DNA from: Pedobacter sp. WC2423
GTDB lineage: Bacteria; Bacteroidota; Bacteroidia; Sphingobacteriales; Sphingobacteriaceae
Assembly: GCF_040822065.1 (NCBI RefSeq)
Contig: NZ_CP162005.1
Span: forward strand, 4,526,001-4,590,000
Direction of reading: 5' to 3'
Length of the DNA: 64,000 bases
This document shows, in pieces, positions 26,114 to 36,348 of this stretch (its first letter is position 1; each line of letters starts with the position of its first letter). A program made the position numbers and the translations under genes. Below the pieces are notes generated by a model that saw nothing but the letters and a program-made list of their open reading frames with translations, was not told the origin of the DNA and did no database searches.

Positions 26114-29100
26114 TTAAAATTTGAAATTGACATTTATACCGAAAGTTCGGATAGCGGGAAAAGATGCTCCCTCTATACCAGCATAATTCAGGCTGGAAGC
26201 AAACTCAGATTCCGGATCAATATTTTTCGTGTACTTGACCAGTGTAAATATATTTCTGGCAATCAGATCAATAGAAATGGCACTAAAAGGCGTTCTCTTT
26301 AGATGATGCGCAGGAATTGTATAACCTAAAGTAACCTGTCTCAATTTGATAAAACTACCATTCAGTACGGATAATGCTGAAATATTTGTCGCTAGCTGCG
26401 GATAATAATTATAGGCAGGTACGTTGATTGTATTTACTGTACCATCGAGGTGAACCCCAGATGCCACTATACCTGTCTCTCTGCCTTCGAGAGTTGCCTT
26501 ATTCAGGCCAAATACGTAAGAATAGTTTTCTGTTGCTGATAAAATCCTGTTTCCATATTTGAAATCAATTAACATGGAAAAGCTGAAATTCTTATAATAA
26601 AAGTTGTTATTGAATCCACCATAAATATTTGGCAGCGTACTTCCCATAGCTTTCAGAGCTCCACGTACAGGAATACCATCAGCGCCAATAACTATATTTC
26701 CCTTTGAATCCTTCAAGTAATCATAAGCCATGATTTGCGTAACCGGCTTTCCAACTACCATGGCTGTATAGGCATTCAATGGCCTGTATGTGCCTGCCAG
26801 CGTATATTGGCTAGAACCATCAATTGATAATAACTTATTATCAATATGGCTGATGTTAAAACCCACTCTCCATTTGAAATCTTTATGATCAATCACTATA
26901 CCTTGTAAAAGTATCTCAATACCCGAATTTCGTGTCTTGCCTAAATTAACATAAGCAGAAGTAAAGCCAGAAGTAACAGATTGTTTCGCGTTAATAATTT
27001 CATTATTAGTGGTACGGTGGAAATAAGTGAAATCAAAGAATAGGCGGTTATTAAACATCTTTAAATTAATACCTGTTTCAAATTCGTTTAGTGTGAAAGG
27101 CCGCAGATTATAGTTGGGCAAGTCTCTTGAGAAGTTACCCAACGGAACCCCATTTACATCGCTCGTTGTATAGTAATAAGTTTGTGTAGTATAAGGCTGT
27201 ATAGGTTCTCCGCTGGTTTTTGCAAAACCTGCTCTTAATTTACCGTAATTCAGTCCCTTTAATTTCAACAGATCAGAAAATATGAAACTCGCTGAGACAC
27301 CAGGTACAAATATTCCGCGATTGTTGCGGGGTAGTGTAGAATACACATCATATCTGCCAGTCGCAGAAATATTTAAATAATTTTTATAGTTCAGATCAGC
27401 AGTATAGTAAGCTGATTCAGTTACAATTTTGGCAAAAGTATTGTTATTAATTGTAGTCACAAGATTTGAAGAGGTATACAAATAAGGAATAATAAATCTG
27501 GATCCCATCAGTCCATTGGACTCTACTTCCCGTTTTCGGAAATTAGTTCCTATAGAAATATCAAGATTAAGGTCCTCGGCCAGATTTCTATTAATAGCTA
27601 ATAATAAATCACTGTTTAATTCTGATATTCTGGACTTTTTCATCGCATTAATAGCACCTTCTCCATTTACAGAAAAAGCAGCACCGGTTGGTACAATGCT
27701 TAATATATTATCATTGCTCACATCATAACCCATTCTGGCTTGTAAATAAATCCAGTCATTAAATTTGTATTTGGCTGCTGCTGAGGATATAAATCGATTA
27801 CGACTCGAATAATCTGCTTGTTTATTCAGTGTGAAATATGGATTGGTTTTATACTCATCGTCATTCCACGGTGTTTCTGCGCCGGTACTTAAATTATATC
27901 CGGGTGCTAATATAGCCTGGTTAATATTTGTAGCTAATGCGGCTATGCCATAATTTGTATTTAAAGGACCATCACTCAGGTAAGATCTGTTCTTATTATA
28001 TTCGCGGATGTAATTCCCGTTAAAAGTGACACTCAGTTTCTTGCTAAGCTCGTGAATAGTGTAAAGATTGACAGTTTTTCTATCCAAACTACCATTCCTG
28101 ATAATAGACTGCTGATTAAGGTTAGAAGCTGATAAATGAATGCTCCCATGTTGTCCACCATGGCTTATTGAAACGGTATTTGTAAAAACCGGAGCCATTC
28201 TGTAAAATTTCTGAATATTATCTTTTACCGCAGAATAGGGGTATTTATTGCCGTCAAATTGGATTACTGGCCGACCGTCCAGCTTTTCTCCCCAGCTATA
28301 CAGACCAGATGCAACAGCTGCTGCAACGGTTTCTGGTCTCTTATTTTGTGTTCCCTGACCGTATATATATTGAAAATCTGTATTGTTAATCGCTTTATCA
28401 AATGATAGATTAGTATTATACTCTATGGCTGTACCAGAATTCTTTCTTGCACTTTTTATTGTAATCAGAATTACACCATTTGCCGCACGGGCTCCATATA
28501 ATGCTGAAGCTGCAGAACCTTTTAATACAGTAATGGTTTCTACGTCGTCCGGGTTTATATTACTAATCCCATCACCATAATCCGGGCCTCCGTATTCATT
28601 TGCACTTCCACGCTGTGTATTGTCAATGGGAACTCCGTTAACTACAAATAATGGAGAGCCGGCAGTTATGCTTGCCGCTCCACGGAGTAATATTCGTGCA
28701 GATGAACCCGGCCCGCCATTTACGCTACTGATATTTAAACCTGCTACCTGGCCTTCCAGCGCATTGATGATATTTGATTCCCTGGCTTTTGTCAAAGAAT
28801 ATCCATCAATAGCAGATATGGCATAGCCAATCTTACGCTCCTCTTTTGGAATGTTTAAGGCTGTAATCAGTACCTCGTCGAGGTCATTTTGTAAAGGGCG
28901 CATAGAGATTTCAACAGTTGTATTTTCTTTTACAGGAAACTCCCTGTAATGATAACTAACCTGGCTTAATATAAGGATAGAGTATGGTGCTGCAGTAATA
29001 GAAAATTCACCGTTGTTATCTGTTTTTGTACTTGAGTGAGTACCTTTGACTTTAACAGATGTTCTGGCTATAGCAACTGAATTCTCATCAATCACTTTTC

Positions 29101-29425
29101 CCCTGATTATTCTGACAGATTTGTTTTGAGTTAACGGTTTGATAGCAATCAGGTTATTTTCTAATATTTTATAGGTGAAAAATGTACCTTGCAGAAGCTG
29201 GTCAAGTAAAGAAAAAACATCTTTATCCTTAACTTTGATATTGATTTTTTTGGAAGGTATCCGATCCTCGCTATAGATAAAATGATAAGAAGTCTGATTT
29301 TGTATGGCATCAATTACCTTCTCAAAATCTGCAGATTTTAATTTCAGTGTTACCTTTTTTTGTGAATAGGCATTCAGGGTAACCTGCAATGCAAAAAAAA
29401 TCAGCAGTTTTACTACGGTCTTCAT
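26114..29425 (-). CDS. SusC/RagA-type TonB-dependent receptor with N-terminal STN signalling domain
   Basis: Outer-membrane transporter of 1103 residues. In order: signal peptide ending near NAYSQ; STN domain, about 25-100, which contacts a FecR protein; carboxypeptidase-like beta-sandwich, about 108-185; plug with VLKGSAASALYGARAANG near 300; 22-strand-type barrel ending in a C-terminal aromatic (NFKF). The STN domain with FecR and ECF sigma genes directly upstream marks this as a cell-surface signalling receptor: ligand binding is relayed through FecR to release the sigma factor. It precedes its SusD-like partner by 14 bp. Ligand unknown. The position beside the peptide cluster makes the cluster product a candidate. 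Confidence 0.95.
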   Translation of the reverse strand: MKTVVKLLIFFALQVTLNAYSQKKVTLKLKSADFEKVIDAIQNQTSYHFIYSEDRIPSKKINIKVKDKDVFSLLDQLLQGTFFTYKILENNLIAIKPLTQNKSVRIIRGKVIDENSVAIARTSVKVKGTHSSTKTDNNGEFSITAAPYSILILSQVSYHYREFPVKENTTVEISMRPLQNDLDEVLITALNIPKEERKIGYAISAIDGYSLTKARESNIINALEGQVAGLNISSVNGGPGSSARILLRGAASITAGSPLFVVNGVPIDNTQRGSANEYGGPDYGDGISNINPDDVETITVLKGSAASALYGARAANGVILITIKSARKNSGTAIEYNTNLSFDKAINNTDFQYIYGQGTQNKRPETVAAAVASGLYSWGEKLDGRPVIQFDGNKYPYSAVKDNIQKFYRMAPVFTNTVSISHGGQHGSIHLSASNLNQQSIIRNGSLDRKTVNLYTIHELSKKLSVTFNGNYIREYNKNRSYLSDGPLNTNYGIAALATNINQAILAPGYNLSTGAETPWNDDEYKTNPYFTLNKQADYSSRNRFISSAAAKYKFNDWIYLQARMGYDVSNDNILSIVPTGAAFSVNGEGAINAMKKSRISELNSDLLLAINRNLAEDLNLDISIGTNFRKREVESNGLMGSRFIIPYLYTSSNLVTTINNNTFAKIVTESAYYTADLNYKNYLNISATGRYDVYSTLPRNNRGIFVPGVSASFIFSDLLKLKGLNYGKLRAGFAKTSGEPIQPYTTQTYYYTTSDVNGVPLGNFSRDLPNYNLRPFTLNEFETGINLKMFNNRLFFDFTYFHRTTNNEIINAKQSVTSGFTSAYVNLGKTRNSGIEILLQGIVIDHKDFKWRVGFNISHIDNKLLSIDGSSQYTLAGTYRPLNAYTAMVVGKPVTQIMAYDYLKDSKGNIVIGADGIPVRGALKAMGSTLPNIYGGFNNNFYYKNFSFSMLIDFKYGNRILSATENYSYVFGLNKATLEGRETGIVASGVHLDGTVNTINVPAYNYYPQLATNISALSVLNGSFIKLRQVTLGYTIPAHHLKRTPFSAISIDLIARNIFTLVKYTKNIDPESEFASSLNYAGIEGASFPAIRTFGINVNFKF

Positions 29426-29467
29426 CTATAACATATACGCTTTGTAAACTATACCGTTTTAATGATA

Positions 29468-30535
29468 TTATTTCACAACGTAAAGATAGATAGTTTTTCC
29501 TTGTATTTTATATTCGAAAGGGGTAACGACTTGTAGTGCTTTAAGGGCTTCTGGCAGGGTCTCTCTTTCAAATTCGCCAGTAAACTTAGCATCCTTTAGT
29601 TTGTCAGATTCAAAAACAAAAGTTACATCATACCATCGGGATAAACGCTGGCTGAGTAAGAAAAAAGTTTCATTTCTGAACAGAAGCCTATTACTCATCC
29701 ATGATGTTTCAAGGATGGTGTTCTTATCATCCTTATAGTAAGTCATTGGTTTGATGCTGTATATATCTCCATTCAGATGTTTCATACTATTGTCCACTGC
29801 ATGGAGCAATATGAATTTATCAGTGGGATTGAGCAGAATATGTTTTCCTGGTCTCTTATTCAGCGTGATCTCTACTTTCCCTGTAAGTAAGGTCGTTTCA
29901 GTTGCATGTTCGTCATTATATGATTTCACATCAAAAGTGGTTCCCAGAACTTTTATACTTATATTTTTTGTATGTACAATAAAAGGATGCCGGTGATCTT
30001 TTTCTACCTCAAAAAATGCTTCACCACTTAAATAAACCTCCCTTGTTCTGCCTTTGAATGAAATAGGATATTTGATTTCACTTTTAGCATTTAGTGTGAC
30101 TTTACTCCCGTCAGCAAGCACCAATGCTGTGGTTTGTCTAGTTGGAGTATATGTTTTTTTCCAGGCAATAGGTGTACCCTTATCTGCTTGAGTATTCGCA
30201 TTGAAAAATTGATAAACTAAGAATGTACAAAGTCCAAAAAGGAAAATGGCTGCAATGCTGTACCATTGCCTAAATCTTTGTATAGCTGATCTTGAATTAA
30301 AAATCGGTTTATGTACGGGGCCAACGATATTAATTCTCTCTTTTATTTGGTTAAATATAATATCAATATTTTCGTACGGAAGATCTTGCTGCTGAAAATA
30401 AGTGTTTAAAGATTCGTATTCATATTTGTAATCTTCATTTTCTGCAAGCATTGCCATAAAATCCTGATCATCATCAGCGGATATTTCACCCGATAATTTT
30501 TCGCTAAGTAATTCAGTGAATTTGTGATCAGTCAT
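29468..30535 (-). CDS. FecR-family anti-sigma factor
   Basis: Protein of 355 residues. An N-terminal cytoplasmic helical region (about 1-85) is followed by one membrane helix (about 91-112), a periplasmic FecR domain (about 125-230, with the GSKVTLNAKSEIKYP and LSGEAFFEV motifs) and a C-terminal DUF4974-type domain ending in YKIQGKTIYLYVVK. The family binds its ECF sigma factor in the cytoplasm and the STN domain of the receptor in the periplasm. It lies 42 bp after the sigma gene and about 42 bp before the SusC start, the usual order sigma-FecR-SusC-SusD. Family and role are firmly supported. Confidence 0.95.
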   Translation of the reverse strand: MTDHKFTELLSEKLSGEISADDDQDFMAMLAENEDYKYEYESLNTYFQQQDLPYENIDIIFNQIKERINIVGPVHKPIFNSRSAIQRFRQWYSIAAIFLFGLCTFLVYQFFNANTQADKGTPIAWKKTYTPTRQTTALVLADGSKVTLNAKSEIKYPISFKGRTREVYLSGEAFFEVEKDHRHPFIVHTKNISIKVLGTTFDVKSYNDEHATETTLLTGKVEITLNKRPGKHILLNPTDKFILLHAVDNSMKHLNGDIYSIKPMTYYKDDKNTILETSWMSNRLLFRNETFFLLSQRLSRWYDVTFVFESDKLKDAKFTGEFERETLPEALKALQVVTPFEYKIQGKTIYLYVVK

Positions 30536-30577
30536 TAGAGAATATTTATACTTTATATAGTGTAGTACTCTTTTTTA

Positions 30578-31219
30578 TTAAAATTGCTTACAAGAATTGA
30601 AAAATATGTAAAAAAATATTAAAACTATTAATTTCAGTGTATTGTCACTCTTTATGTTTTTTGTATAAATATGGTGATATGTTTTAAGACTTATTCTTAA
30701 TTTGTCTATTGCTCTGAATAGTTGTGTTTGTACCGTTCTTGGTGAGATCTCCAGAATTTCTGCAACCTCCTTATACTTCATTCCATTTTCTTTAATCAAC
30801 TTAAAAATTATTCTGGCTTGCTGCGGGAGCTTGGCAATCGCCTGGTCTAATTTATAATGCAATTCTTTATTCTCCAATTCTTTTTCAGGATTTGCATGAT
30901 GCATAAATTGAAATTCATTGGAGGGTTCTATTTCTACCAGATGAAAATGGGAATTTTTCTTAATATATTTCAGGGACTGATTCCTGACAGCAGTAAAAAG
31001 ATAAGTTTCAAGATTGAGAATTACGGTTTCCGATTTTCTGTTTTCCCAGCATTTGACAAGAATATCAGAAACAATCTCTTCAGCAACTTCTTTTTTTCCT
31101 ATGTAATAAATACAGAATTTAATAAGCCGGTTGAATAAAAGATAATATAAAGCTTCAAACGCTTTAACGTCATCTTCCAAGCAAATCTTTGTCCATAAGG
31201 GAGATAAGTCAGGTTTCAA
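30578..31219 (-). CDS. ECF RNA polymerase sigma factor (sigma-70 family)
   Basis: Protein of 213 residues. Region 2 is around 25-90 (DDVKAFEALYYLLFNRL, EEIVSDILVKCWENR). Region 4 is around 130-180, with a helix-turn-helix (YKEVAEILEISPRTVQTQL). An unusually hydrophobic tail, about 195-210, ends in NSCKQF. The family directs transcription of a neighbouring SusC/SusD pair when FecR releases it. It is divergent from the next SusC gene (246 bp apart). I could not find a confident promoter pair in that gap. Confidence 0.93.
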   Translation of the reverse strand: MKPDLSPLWTKICLEDDVKAFEALYYLLFNRLIKFCIYYIGKKEVAEEIVSDILVKCWENRKSETVILNLETYLFTAVRNQSLKYIKKNSHFHLVEIEPSNEFQFMHHANPEKELENKELHYKLDQAIAKLPQQARIIFKLIKENGMKYKEVAEILEISPRTVQTQLFRAIDKLRISLKTYHHIYTKNIKSDNTLKLIVLIFFYIFFNSCKQF

Positions 31220-31465
31220 GGCCTTTGGGAATTAATAGTAGTTATAAGAATGGCAAGGTAAATAATTAAAATAATAAATCAATAATTGTTTAAACGCTTG
31301 CTAATTCGATTTTATTTAATAAAAAGCGATTTTCTTGTAGGCAATTATTGCTAAAAAGGGGTCTCTCCCTTAACGTATATTTTTTTTACAAAGATATAGG
31401 GGGTATCGTCACAAATTTTTGAGGCGAAAAGAGCTAACCAAAATATTTAAATGTAATCAGCAAAA

Positions 31466-34400
31466 ATGAAAAAAACATTACAATTGACATGTTTACTACT
31501 TTACGCTTCGTCGCATGCTTTTGCAACGGTAAAGTCAGATCATCCTAAACTATTAACTCCTTTAATGAACATTCCAGGTTTCTCCGTTGCCGATGAGGTG
31601 AAAGGAACAGTGCGTGATGCAACCGGAACAACTTTACCAGGAGTATCAGTGCAGGTCAAAGGAACTAAGCTGGTTACGCAAACCAATGCGTCCGGACAAT
31701 ATGGTATAACTGCTAAAGCAGGCGATATCATCGTTTTTTCTTATATAGGCTATGATAAACAAGAAGTCACAGTTGGCACTCAGGCTACAGTTGACATTGT
31801 GTTGAAATCTAGTGCACAAGAATTGAATACGGTAGTGGTAACAGCTTTGGGTATTAAAAGAACAAGCCGTTCTACAACTTATGCTACTCAACAAGTTGCT
31901 GGTGATGAGTTGACCAGAAATAAAGATGCCAACTTAGTGAACTCATTAAATGGTAAAGTCGCTGGTTTAACTATCTCACGCAGTTCGTCAGGTGTTGGTG
32001 GCTCTGCAAAAGTAATCTTAAGGGGCAGTAAATCTGCTTCAGGAAGTAACCAGGCACTTTATGTAATTGATGGAGTTCCCATGAATAACAGTATCTCGAC
32101 TCAGGCAGTTTCCAGTACAGGCAATAGCGCTTCAACTCAGCCGAATTCTGCTTACGGCGGAAGTACTTCTTATGACGGTGGTGACCCGATTTCTAACCTG
32201 AATCCAGAAGATATTGCAAGTATCTCTGTATTGAAAGGCGGTTCTGCAGCTGCATTATACGGTAGTCAGGCAGCAAACGGTGTAATTATTGTTACTACTA
32301 AGTCTGGTGAAGCAGGAAAAGCGAAAGTAAATTTCTCTTCTTCCCTGAATCTTGATCAGGCGGCCTATAAACCAAAATTCCAAAACAGTTATGGACAGAC
32401 TTCGGCAAATTCTTCACAAAGCTGGGGGCCTGCAATAACCAATGGCCAGGACAATTTAAAATCATACTTCCAAACAGGACAGAACTATACGAATTCGATT
32501 AGTCTGGCTGCAGGTTCAGAAAAATTACAGACTTATTTCTCTTATGCTAATACTACAGCATCAGGAATTCAGCCTGGAAATGAATTGAGCCGCCATAACG
32601 TCAATTTAAAGGAAACAGGCAGTTTCTTTAATGATAAGCTGACGATTTCAGGTAACGTAAACTATATCAGACAAAAAATCAATAACTCTCCGTTGATTGG
32701 TCTTTATTTTAATCCATTAACAGGATTATACTTATTCCCTAGAGGATTAGATTTACAACAATATAAAACTGGATTTGAGAAGTTTGATCCGGCAAGAAAT
32801 CTGAACACACAAAACTGGCCTTTCTTATCTGAAGACATCCAGCAAAATCCATGGTGGGTTAATCAAAGAAACCCGAATGAGCTGGACAGAGATCGTTTAA
32901 TGCTGAACGTAAGTGCAAAGTATAAAGTTACTCCGTGGTTAGATATTCAGGCACGTGGAAGTATGGATAGTTATACTGACACCTATGATCAGAAAAACTA
33001 CGCGGGTACTTCAGTTACATTAACCGACAAAAACGGTGGTTATGTTTATACGAACAACAAATCCAGACAACAATACGCGGATGTGATTGCAAATATAAAT
33101 GTGCCTTTGGAAAGATTTAAAATTTCCGGAACTGTAGGTACAAGTATTCAGGATTTTTATGATAACGGTGTTACTTTTAACTCTGGAAAAGACGGATTAA
33201 ATATTCCTAACAAATTTATACTTCAGAACTTTAAAGCATTAAACCCATTAAATTCTGGTAATACTTATAATCACAAACAAATTCGCTCTGTATTTGCGAG
33301 TGCAAGTGTTGCATTTGATAACTGGATTAACTTAGATGCGACGGTCCGTACAGACTGGTCTTCAGCTTTAGCATTTACTGACGGTAATCCATTTTCTTAT
33401 CCTTCGGTAGGTCTTAACTTTATCATCAACGAGAAGTTAAATTTACCTTCCTGGGTTAGTTTTGCCAAAGTTCGTGGTTCTTATGCGCAAGTAGGTAATG
33501 ATGTACCTAATTATGTGACTAACATTCTGAATTCTTTTGGTGCAGGCGGTGGAATCTCAACTCCTATCAGATCTTCTTTCGAGAATTTAAAACCTGAACG
33601 TACAAATTCTATTGAGTTTGGTACAGAATGGAGATTTTTCAGTAACCGTTTAAACTTTGACTTTACTTTCTATAAAACAAATACCAAGAACCAGTTCTTT
33701 ACAGCTGATGCTTCTCAGGCTTCTTTGTTTAACCAATATTACTTCAATGCAGGAAATGTTCAGAATAAAGGTATAGAAGTTGTTTTAGGTTATGACATCC
33801 TCAATGGTGAAGGATTGAAATGGAAAACAGGAATAAATTATTCAATGAACAGAAATAAAATCCTTGCCCTTTCTCCGGAAATCACTGAGTTTACTTTAAG
33901 CGGTGCATCAGGTGCGAATTATGTTTCTAAATTTAAAGAAGGCGGATCATTTGGTGATATCTATGGTACCTCATTAAAACGTGACGATCAGGGACGGGTG
34001 TTGATCATTGATGGGAAACCAACAGCAGCTGATGGAGGTAATAGTACTTTCCTTGGCAATGCAAATCCAAAATGGCAATTAGGCTGGAGCAATAGCTTCA
34101 ACTACAAAAACTTCTCTTTAAGCTTCCTGGTTGACGGTAAATTTGGTGGCAGGGTTATGTCTATTACTGAATCTATGCTGGAACAATATGGGGTAGCTAA
34201 AGTTACGGGTGATGCCCGCGATCAGGGCGGTGTTTCTGTGAATGGTGTAGACCAGGCTGGAAACCCAGTGTCAAAAGTGGATGCACAGAAATGGTATAGT
34301 GTTGTTGGTGGTAGAGAAGGTATTTCAAGCGAACATATGTACAGTGCTACTGTAGTACGTATGAGAGAATTATCTTTTGGTTATAATGTACCTGTGAAAC

Positions 34401-34579
34401 CAGGTTTCATTAAAAACTTAAAATTGGCTGTTACTGGCAGAAACTTATTCTATCTGTATAAAAAAGCTCCATTTGATCCCGAGTTGAGTATGTCAACATC
34501 AAACGGACTTTCTGGTGTGGACATTTTTATGCCGCCAGCAATACGCAGCTATGGCTTCTCTTTAAATGCTAACTTTTAG
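31466..34579 (+). CDS. SusC/RagA-type TonB-dependent outer-membrane transporter
   Basis: Protein of 1037 residues with a signal peptide, then a carboxypeptidase-like domain (about 45-115, DATGTTLPGVSVQVKGT), a plug (SVLKGGSAAALYGSQAANG near 265) and a barrel that ends in NANF. There is no STN domain, so unlike the neighbouring receptor it is not wired to FecR. It imports ligand captured by the SusD protein encoded 32 bp downstream. With the GH92 gene after that, the likely ligand is a mannose-rich oligosaccharide such as an N-glycan or mannan fragment. No regulator of its own lies next to it. Confidence 0.94.
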   Translation: MKKTLQLTCLLLYASSHAFATVKSDHPKLLTPLMNIPGFSVADEVKGTVRDATGTTLPGVSVQVKGTKLVTQTNASGQYGITAKAGDIIVFSYIGYDKQEVTVGTQATVDIVLKSSAQELNTVVVTALGIKRTSRSTTYATQQVAGDELTRNKDANLVNSLNGKVAGLTISRSSSGVGGSAKVILRGSKSASGSNQALYVIDGVPMNNSISTQAVSSTGNSASTQPNSAYGGSTSYDGGDPISNLNPEDIASISVLKGGSAAALYGSQAANGVIIVTTKSGEAGKAKVNFSSSLNLDQAAYKPKFQNSYGQTSANSSQSWGPAITNGQDNLKSYFQTGQNYTNSISLAAGSEKLQTYFSYANTTASGIQPGNELSRHNVNLKETGSFFNDKLTISGNVNYIRQKINNSPLIGLYFNPLTGLYLFPRGLDLQQYKTGFEKFDPARNLNTQNWPFLSEDIQQNPWWVNQRNPNELDRDRLMLNVSAKYKVTPWLDIQARGSMDSYTDTYDQKNYAGTSVTLTDKNGGYVYTNNKSRQQYADVIANINVPLERFKISGTVGTSIQDFYDNGVTFNSGKDGLNIPNKFILQNFKALNPLNSGNTYNHKQIRSVFASASVAFDNWINLDATVRTDWSSALAFTDGNPFSYPSVGLNFIINEKLNLPSWVSFAKVRGSYAQVGNDVPNYVTNILNSFGAGGGISTPIRSSFENLKPERTNSIEFGTEWRFFSNRLNFDFTFYKTNTKNQFFTADASQASLFNQYYFNAGNVQNKGIEVVLGYDILNGEGLKWKTGINYSMNRNKILALSPEITEFTLSGASGANYVSKFKEGGSFGDIYGTSLKRDDQGRVLIIDGKPTAADGGNSTFLGNANPKWQLGWSNSFNYKNFSLSFLVDGKFGGRVMSITESMLEQYGVAKVTGDARDQGGVSVNGVDQAGNPVSKVDAQKWYSVVGGREGISSEHMYSATVVRMRELSFGYNVPVKPGFIKNLKLAVTGRNLFYLYKKAPFDPELSMSTSNGLSGVDIFMPPAIRSYGFSLNANF

Positions 34580-34611
34580 TAACCGGTTGTTCTATTAATA
34601 AGACAAAGAAA

Positions 34612-36267
34612 ATGAAAACGAAATTCAATATATCAACTCCGGCAAGCAGGCTACGCGTTATTGGCGTATTGTGTCTGGCTGTGTTGACCATCACTTCCTG
34701 CAAAAAAAGCTTCGAAAATATTAATACTGATCCTGTTGGTATCTCTGATAAGGAATTAATCTCAGATTATAATGATTTGAAATTCTTCTTCCAGATGGAG
34801 CAGAGATCAATTGTTAACTTTTCTGGCGGTGGTGATCCAAACTCTTATCAGGTTCAGCAAAATTTAAACTCTGATAACTTTTCTGGTTATTTTATGTCAC
34901 CTACTCCATTTAATGGTGGTAACAACAATACCAACTATTTTATGGTTCAGGGTTGGAATGGTGAGGCATTCAAAGTAGGCTATTTAAATATCATGGCCAA
35001 TGTCAGAAAGCTGAAAAACAATGGAATCGACCAGACTTATCCATCAGTTTGGGCGGTATCGCAATTAATTAAAGTTACTGCAATGAGCAGAATTACTGAT
35101 ATCTACGGACCTATTCCTTACAGTACCGTAGGCTTGAAAGTGAATAACCCTTATGATAGCCAGAAGGATGTTTACTATCAATTCTTTACTGAACTGGATG
35201 ATGCACAGAAAAAAATAAATGACTTTGTAACTGCTGGAAAAACTCTTCCTTTCAACTTTAGTGAATTTGACCTGGTTTATAATGGAAACCTGGCTACCTG
35301 GTTGAAATATGCAAACTCCCTGCGTTTGAGATTAGCATTGCGCCTGGTAAAAGTTGATGCTGCAAAAGCCCAATTAGAAGCGGAAAAAGCGATGAATCCA
35401 GCAAATGGAGGATTGTTAACAACACCTGCTGATAATATGGCTGTTAAAGTTCTGGGGGTAGGATTTAGTAATCCATTAGTGTTTATCTCTCAGGACTGGG
35501 GAGATACAAGAATGGGGGCTTCGATCGAATCTTATTTAAAAGGTTATGCAGATCCAAGGTTAGGTAAGTATTTTGATACGGCTACTGATAAAAACCTGGC
35601 AGGACAATATAAAGGAATCCGTATTGGAACAAATATTGTTTCGAAAGATGATTATTCAGGTTATTCCGGTTTGAACGTGAGCAATGGAACTCCTACATTC
35701 TCGAAATCAAGCCCTGTTCAGTTAATGACTGCTGCAGAGGTTTATTTCTTACGTGCAGAAGCAGCTTTAAGAGGCTGGGCTAATGCGGGTGGAAGTGCTC
35801 AGAGTTTATATGAATCAGGTATCAATACCTCATTTCAGCAATATGGATTGGGCGATGCGACTGCTTATATTAACAATGCAACTAATGTTCCTGCAGCTTA
35901 TGTGGATCCTAAAAATGCAGCGAATAATGCACCATCACCAACTACTGTGACTGTGAAGTGGGACGGTTCTGCGACTAACGAACAAAACCTGGAGCGCATC
36001 ATCACACAAAAGTGGTTAGCAATTTTCCCTGAGGGGCAGGAAGCCTGGTCTGAGTACCGTCGTACTGGATATCCAAAACTTTTCCCTGTTGTTCAAAATA
36101 ACAGTGGTGGTACAATCAGTACAGCAATTCAAATCAGAAGATTGCCATTCCCTCAGAATGAGCGTAATACAAATGGTACTGAATTAGATAAAGGTATCCA
36201 ATTATTGGGTGGCCCTGACAATGGTGGTACAAGATTGTGGTGGGATGTAGCCAAAGGTAATTTCTAA
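34612..36267 (+). CDS. SusD/RagB-family outer-membrane lipoprotein
   Basis: Protein of 551 residues. The lipoprotein signal ends in TSCKK, and the early INTDPVG motif and the TRLWWDV ending are typical of SusD-like_2 proteins. Surface ligand-capture partner of the SusC encoded 32 bp upstream. A perfect 18-bp hairpin follows the stop codon and separates it from the GH92 gene, so transcription may step down after the transporter pair. Confidence 0.93.
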   Translation: MKTKFNISTPASRLRVIGVLCLAVLTITSCKKSFENINTDPVGISDKELISDYNDLKFFFQMEQRSIVNFSGGGDPNSYQVQQNLNSDNFSGYFMSPTPFNGGNNNTNYFMVQGWNGEAFKVGYLNIMANVRKLKNNGIDQTYPSVWAVSQLIKVTAMSRITDIYGPIPYSTVGLKVNNPYDSQKDVYYQFFTELDDAQKKINDFVTAGKTLPFNFSEFDLVYNGNLATWLKYANSLRLRLALRLVKVDAAKAQLEAEKAMNPANGGLLTTPADNMAVKVLGVGFSNPLVFISQDWGDTRMGASIESYLKGYADPRLGKYFDTATDKNLAGQYKGIRIGTNIVSKDDYSGYSGLNVSNGTPTFSKSSPVQLMTAAEVYFLRAEAALRGWANAGGSAQSLYESGINTSFQQYGLGDATAYINNATNVPAAYVDPKNAANNAPSPTTVTVKWDGSATNEQNLERIITQKWLAIFPEGQEAWSEYRRTGYPKLFPVVQNNSGGTISTAIQIRRLPFPQNERNTNGTELDKGIQLLGGPDNGGTRLWWDVAKGNF

Positions 36268-36272
36268 TACAA

Positions 36273-36340
36273 TAAAAATAAAAACACCGGTCTTTTTATC
36301 CTCTGTTTCAGGCATAGAAAGGCCGGTGTTTTTATTTTTA
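36273..36340 (+). terminator. Intrinsic-terminator-like hairpin after susD
   Basis: A perfect 18-bp stem joins 36273-36290 and 36323-36340, with an ACACCGG core and A/T flanks, and a 32-nt loop. A T-rich run ends the right arm. It lies between the SusD stop (36267) and the GH92 start (36349), so it may attenuate rather than fully stop read-through. The symmetric A/T flanks would let it work in both directions. Confidence 0.7.
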
Positions 36341-36348
36341 CAAATTAT

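Noticed and set aside
31220..31465. TATATTTT at 31376 as the promoter box of the SusC gene at 31466
   Set aside because: The nearest TTG is 25 bases upstream, outside the usual spacing, and the last base of the box does not match.
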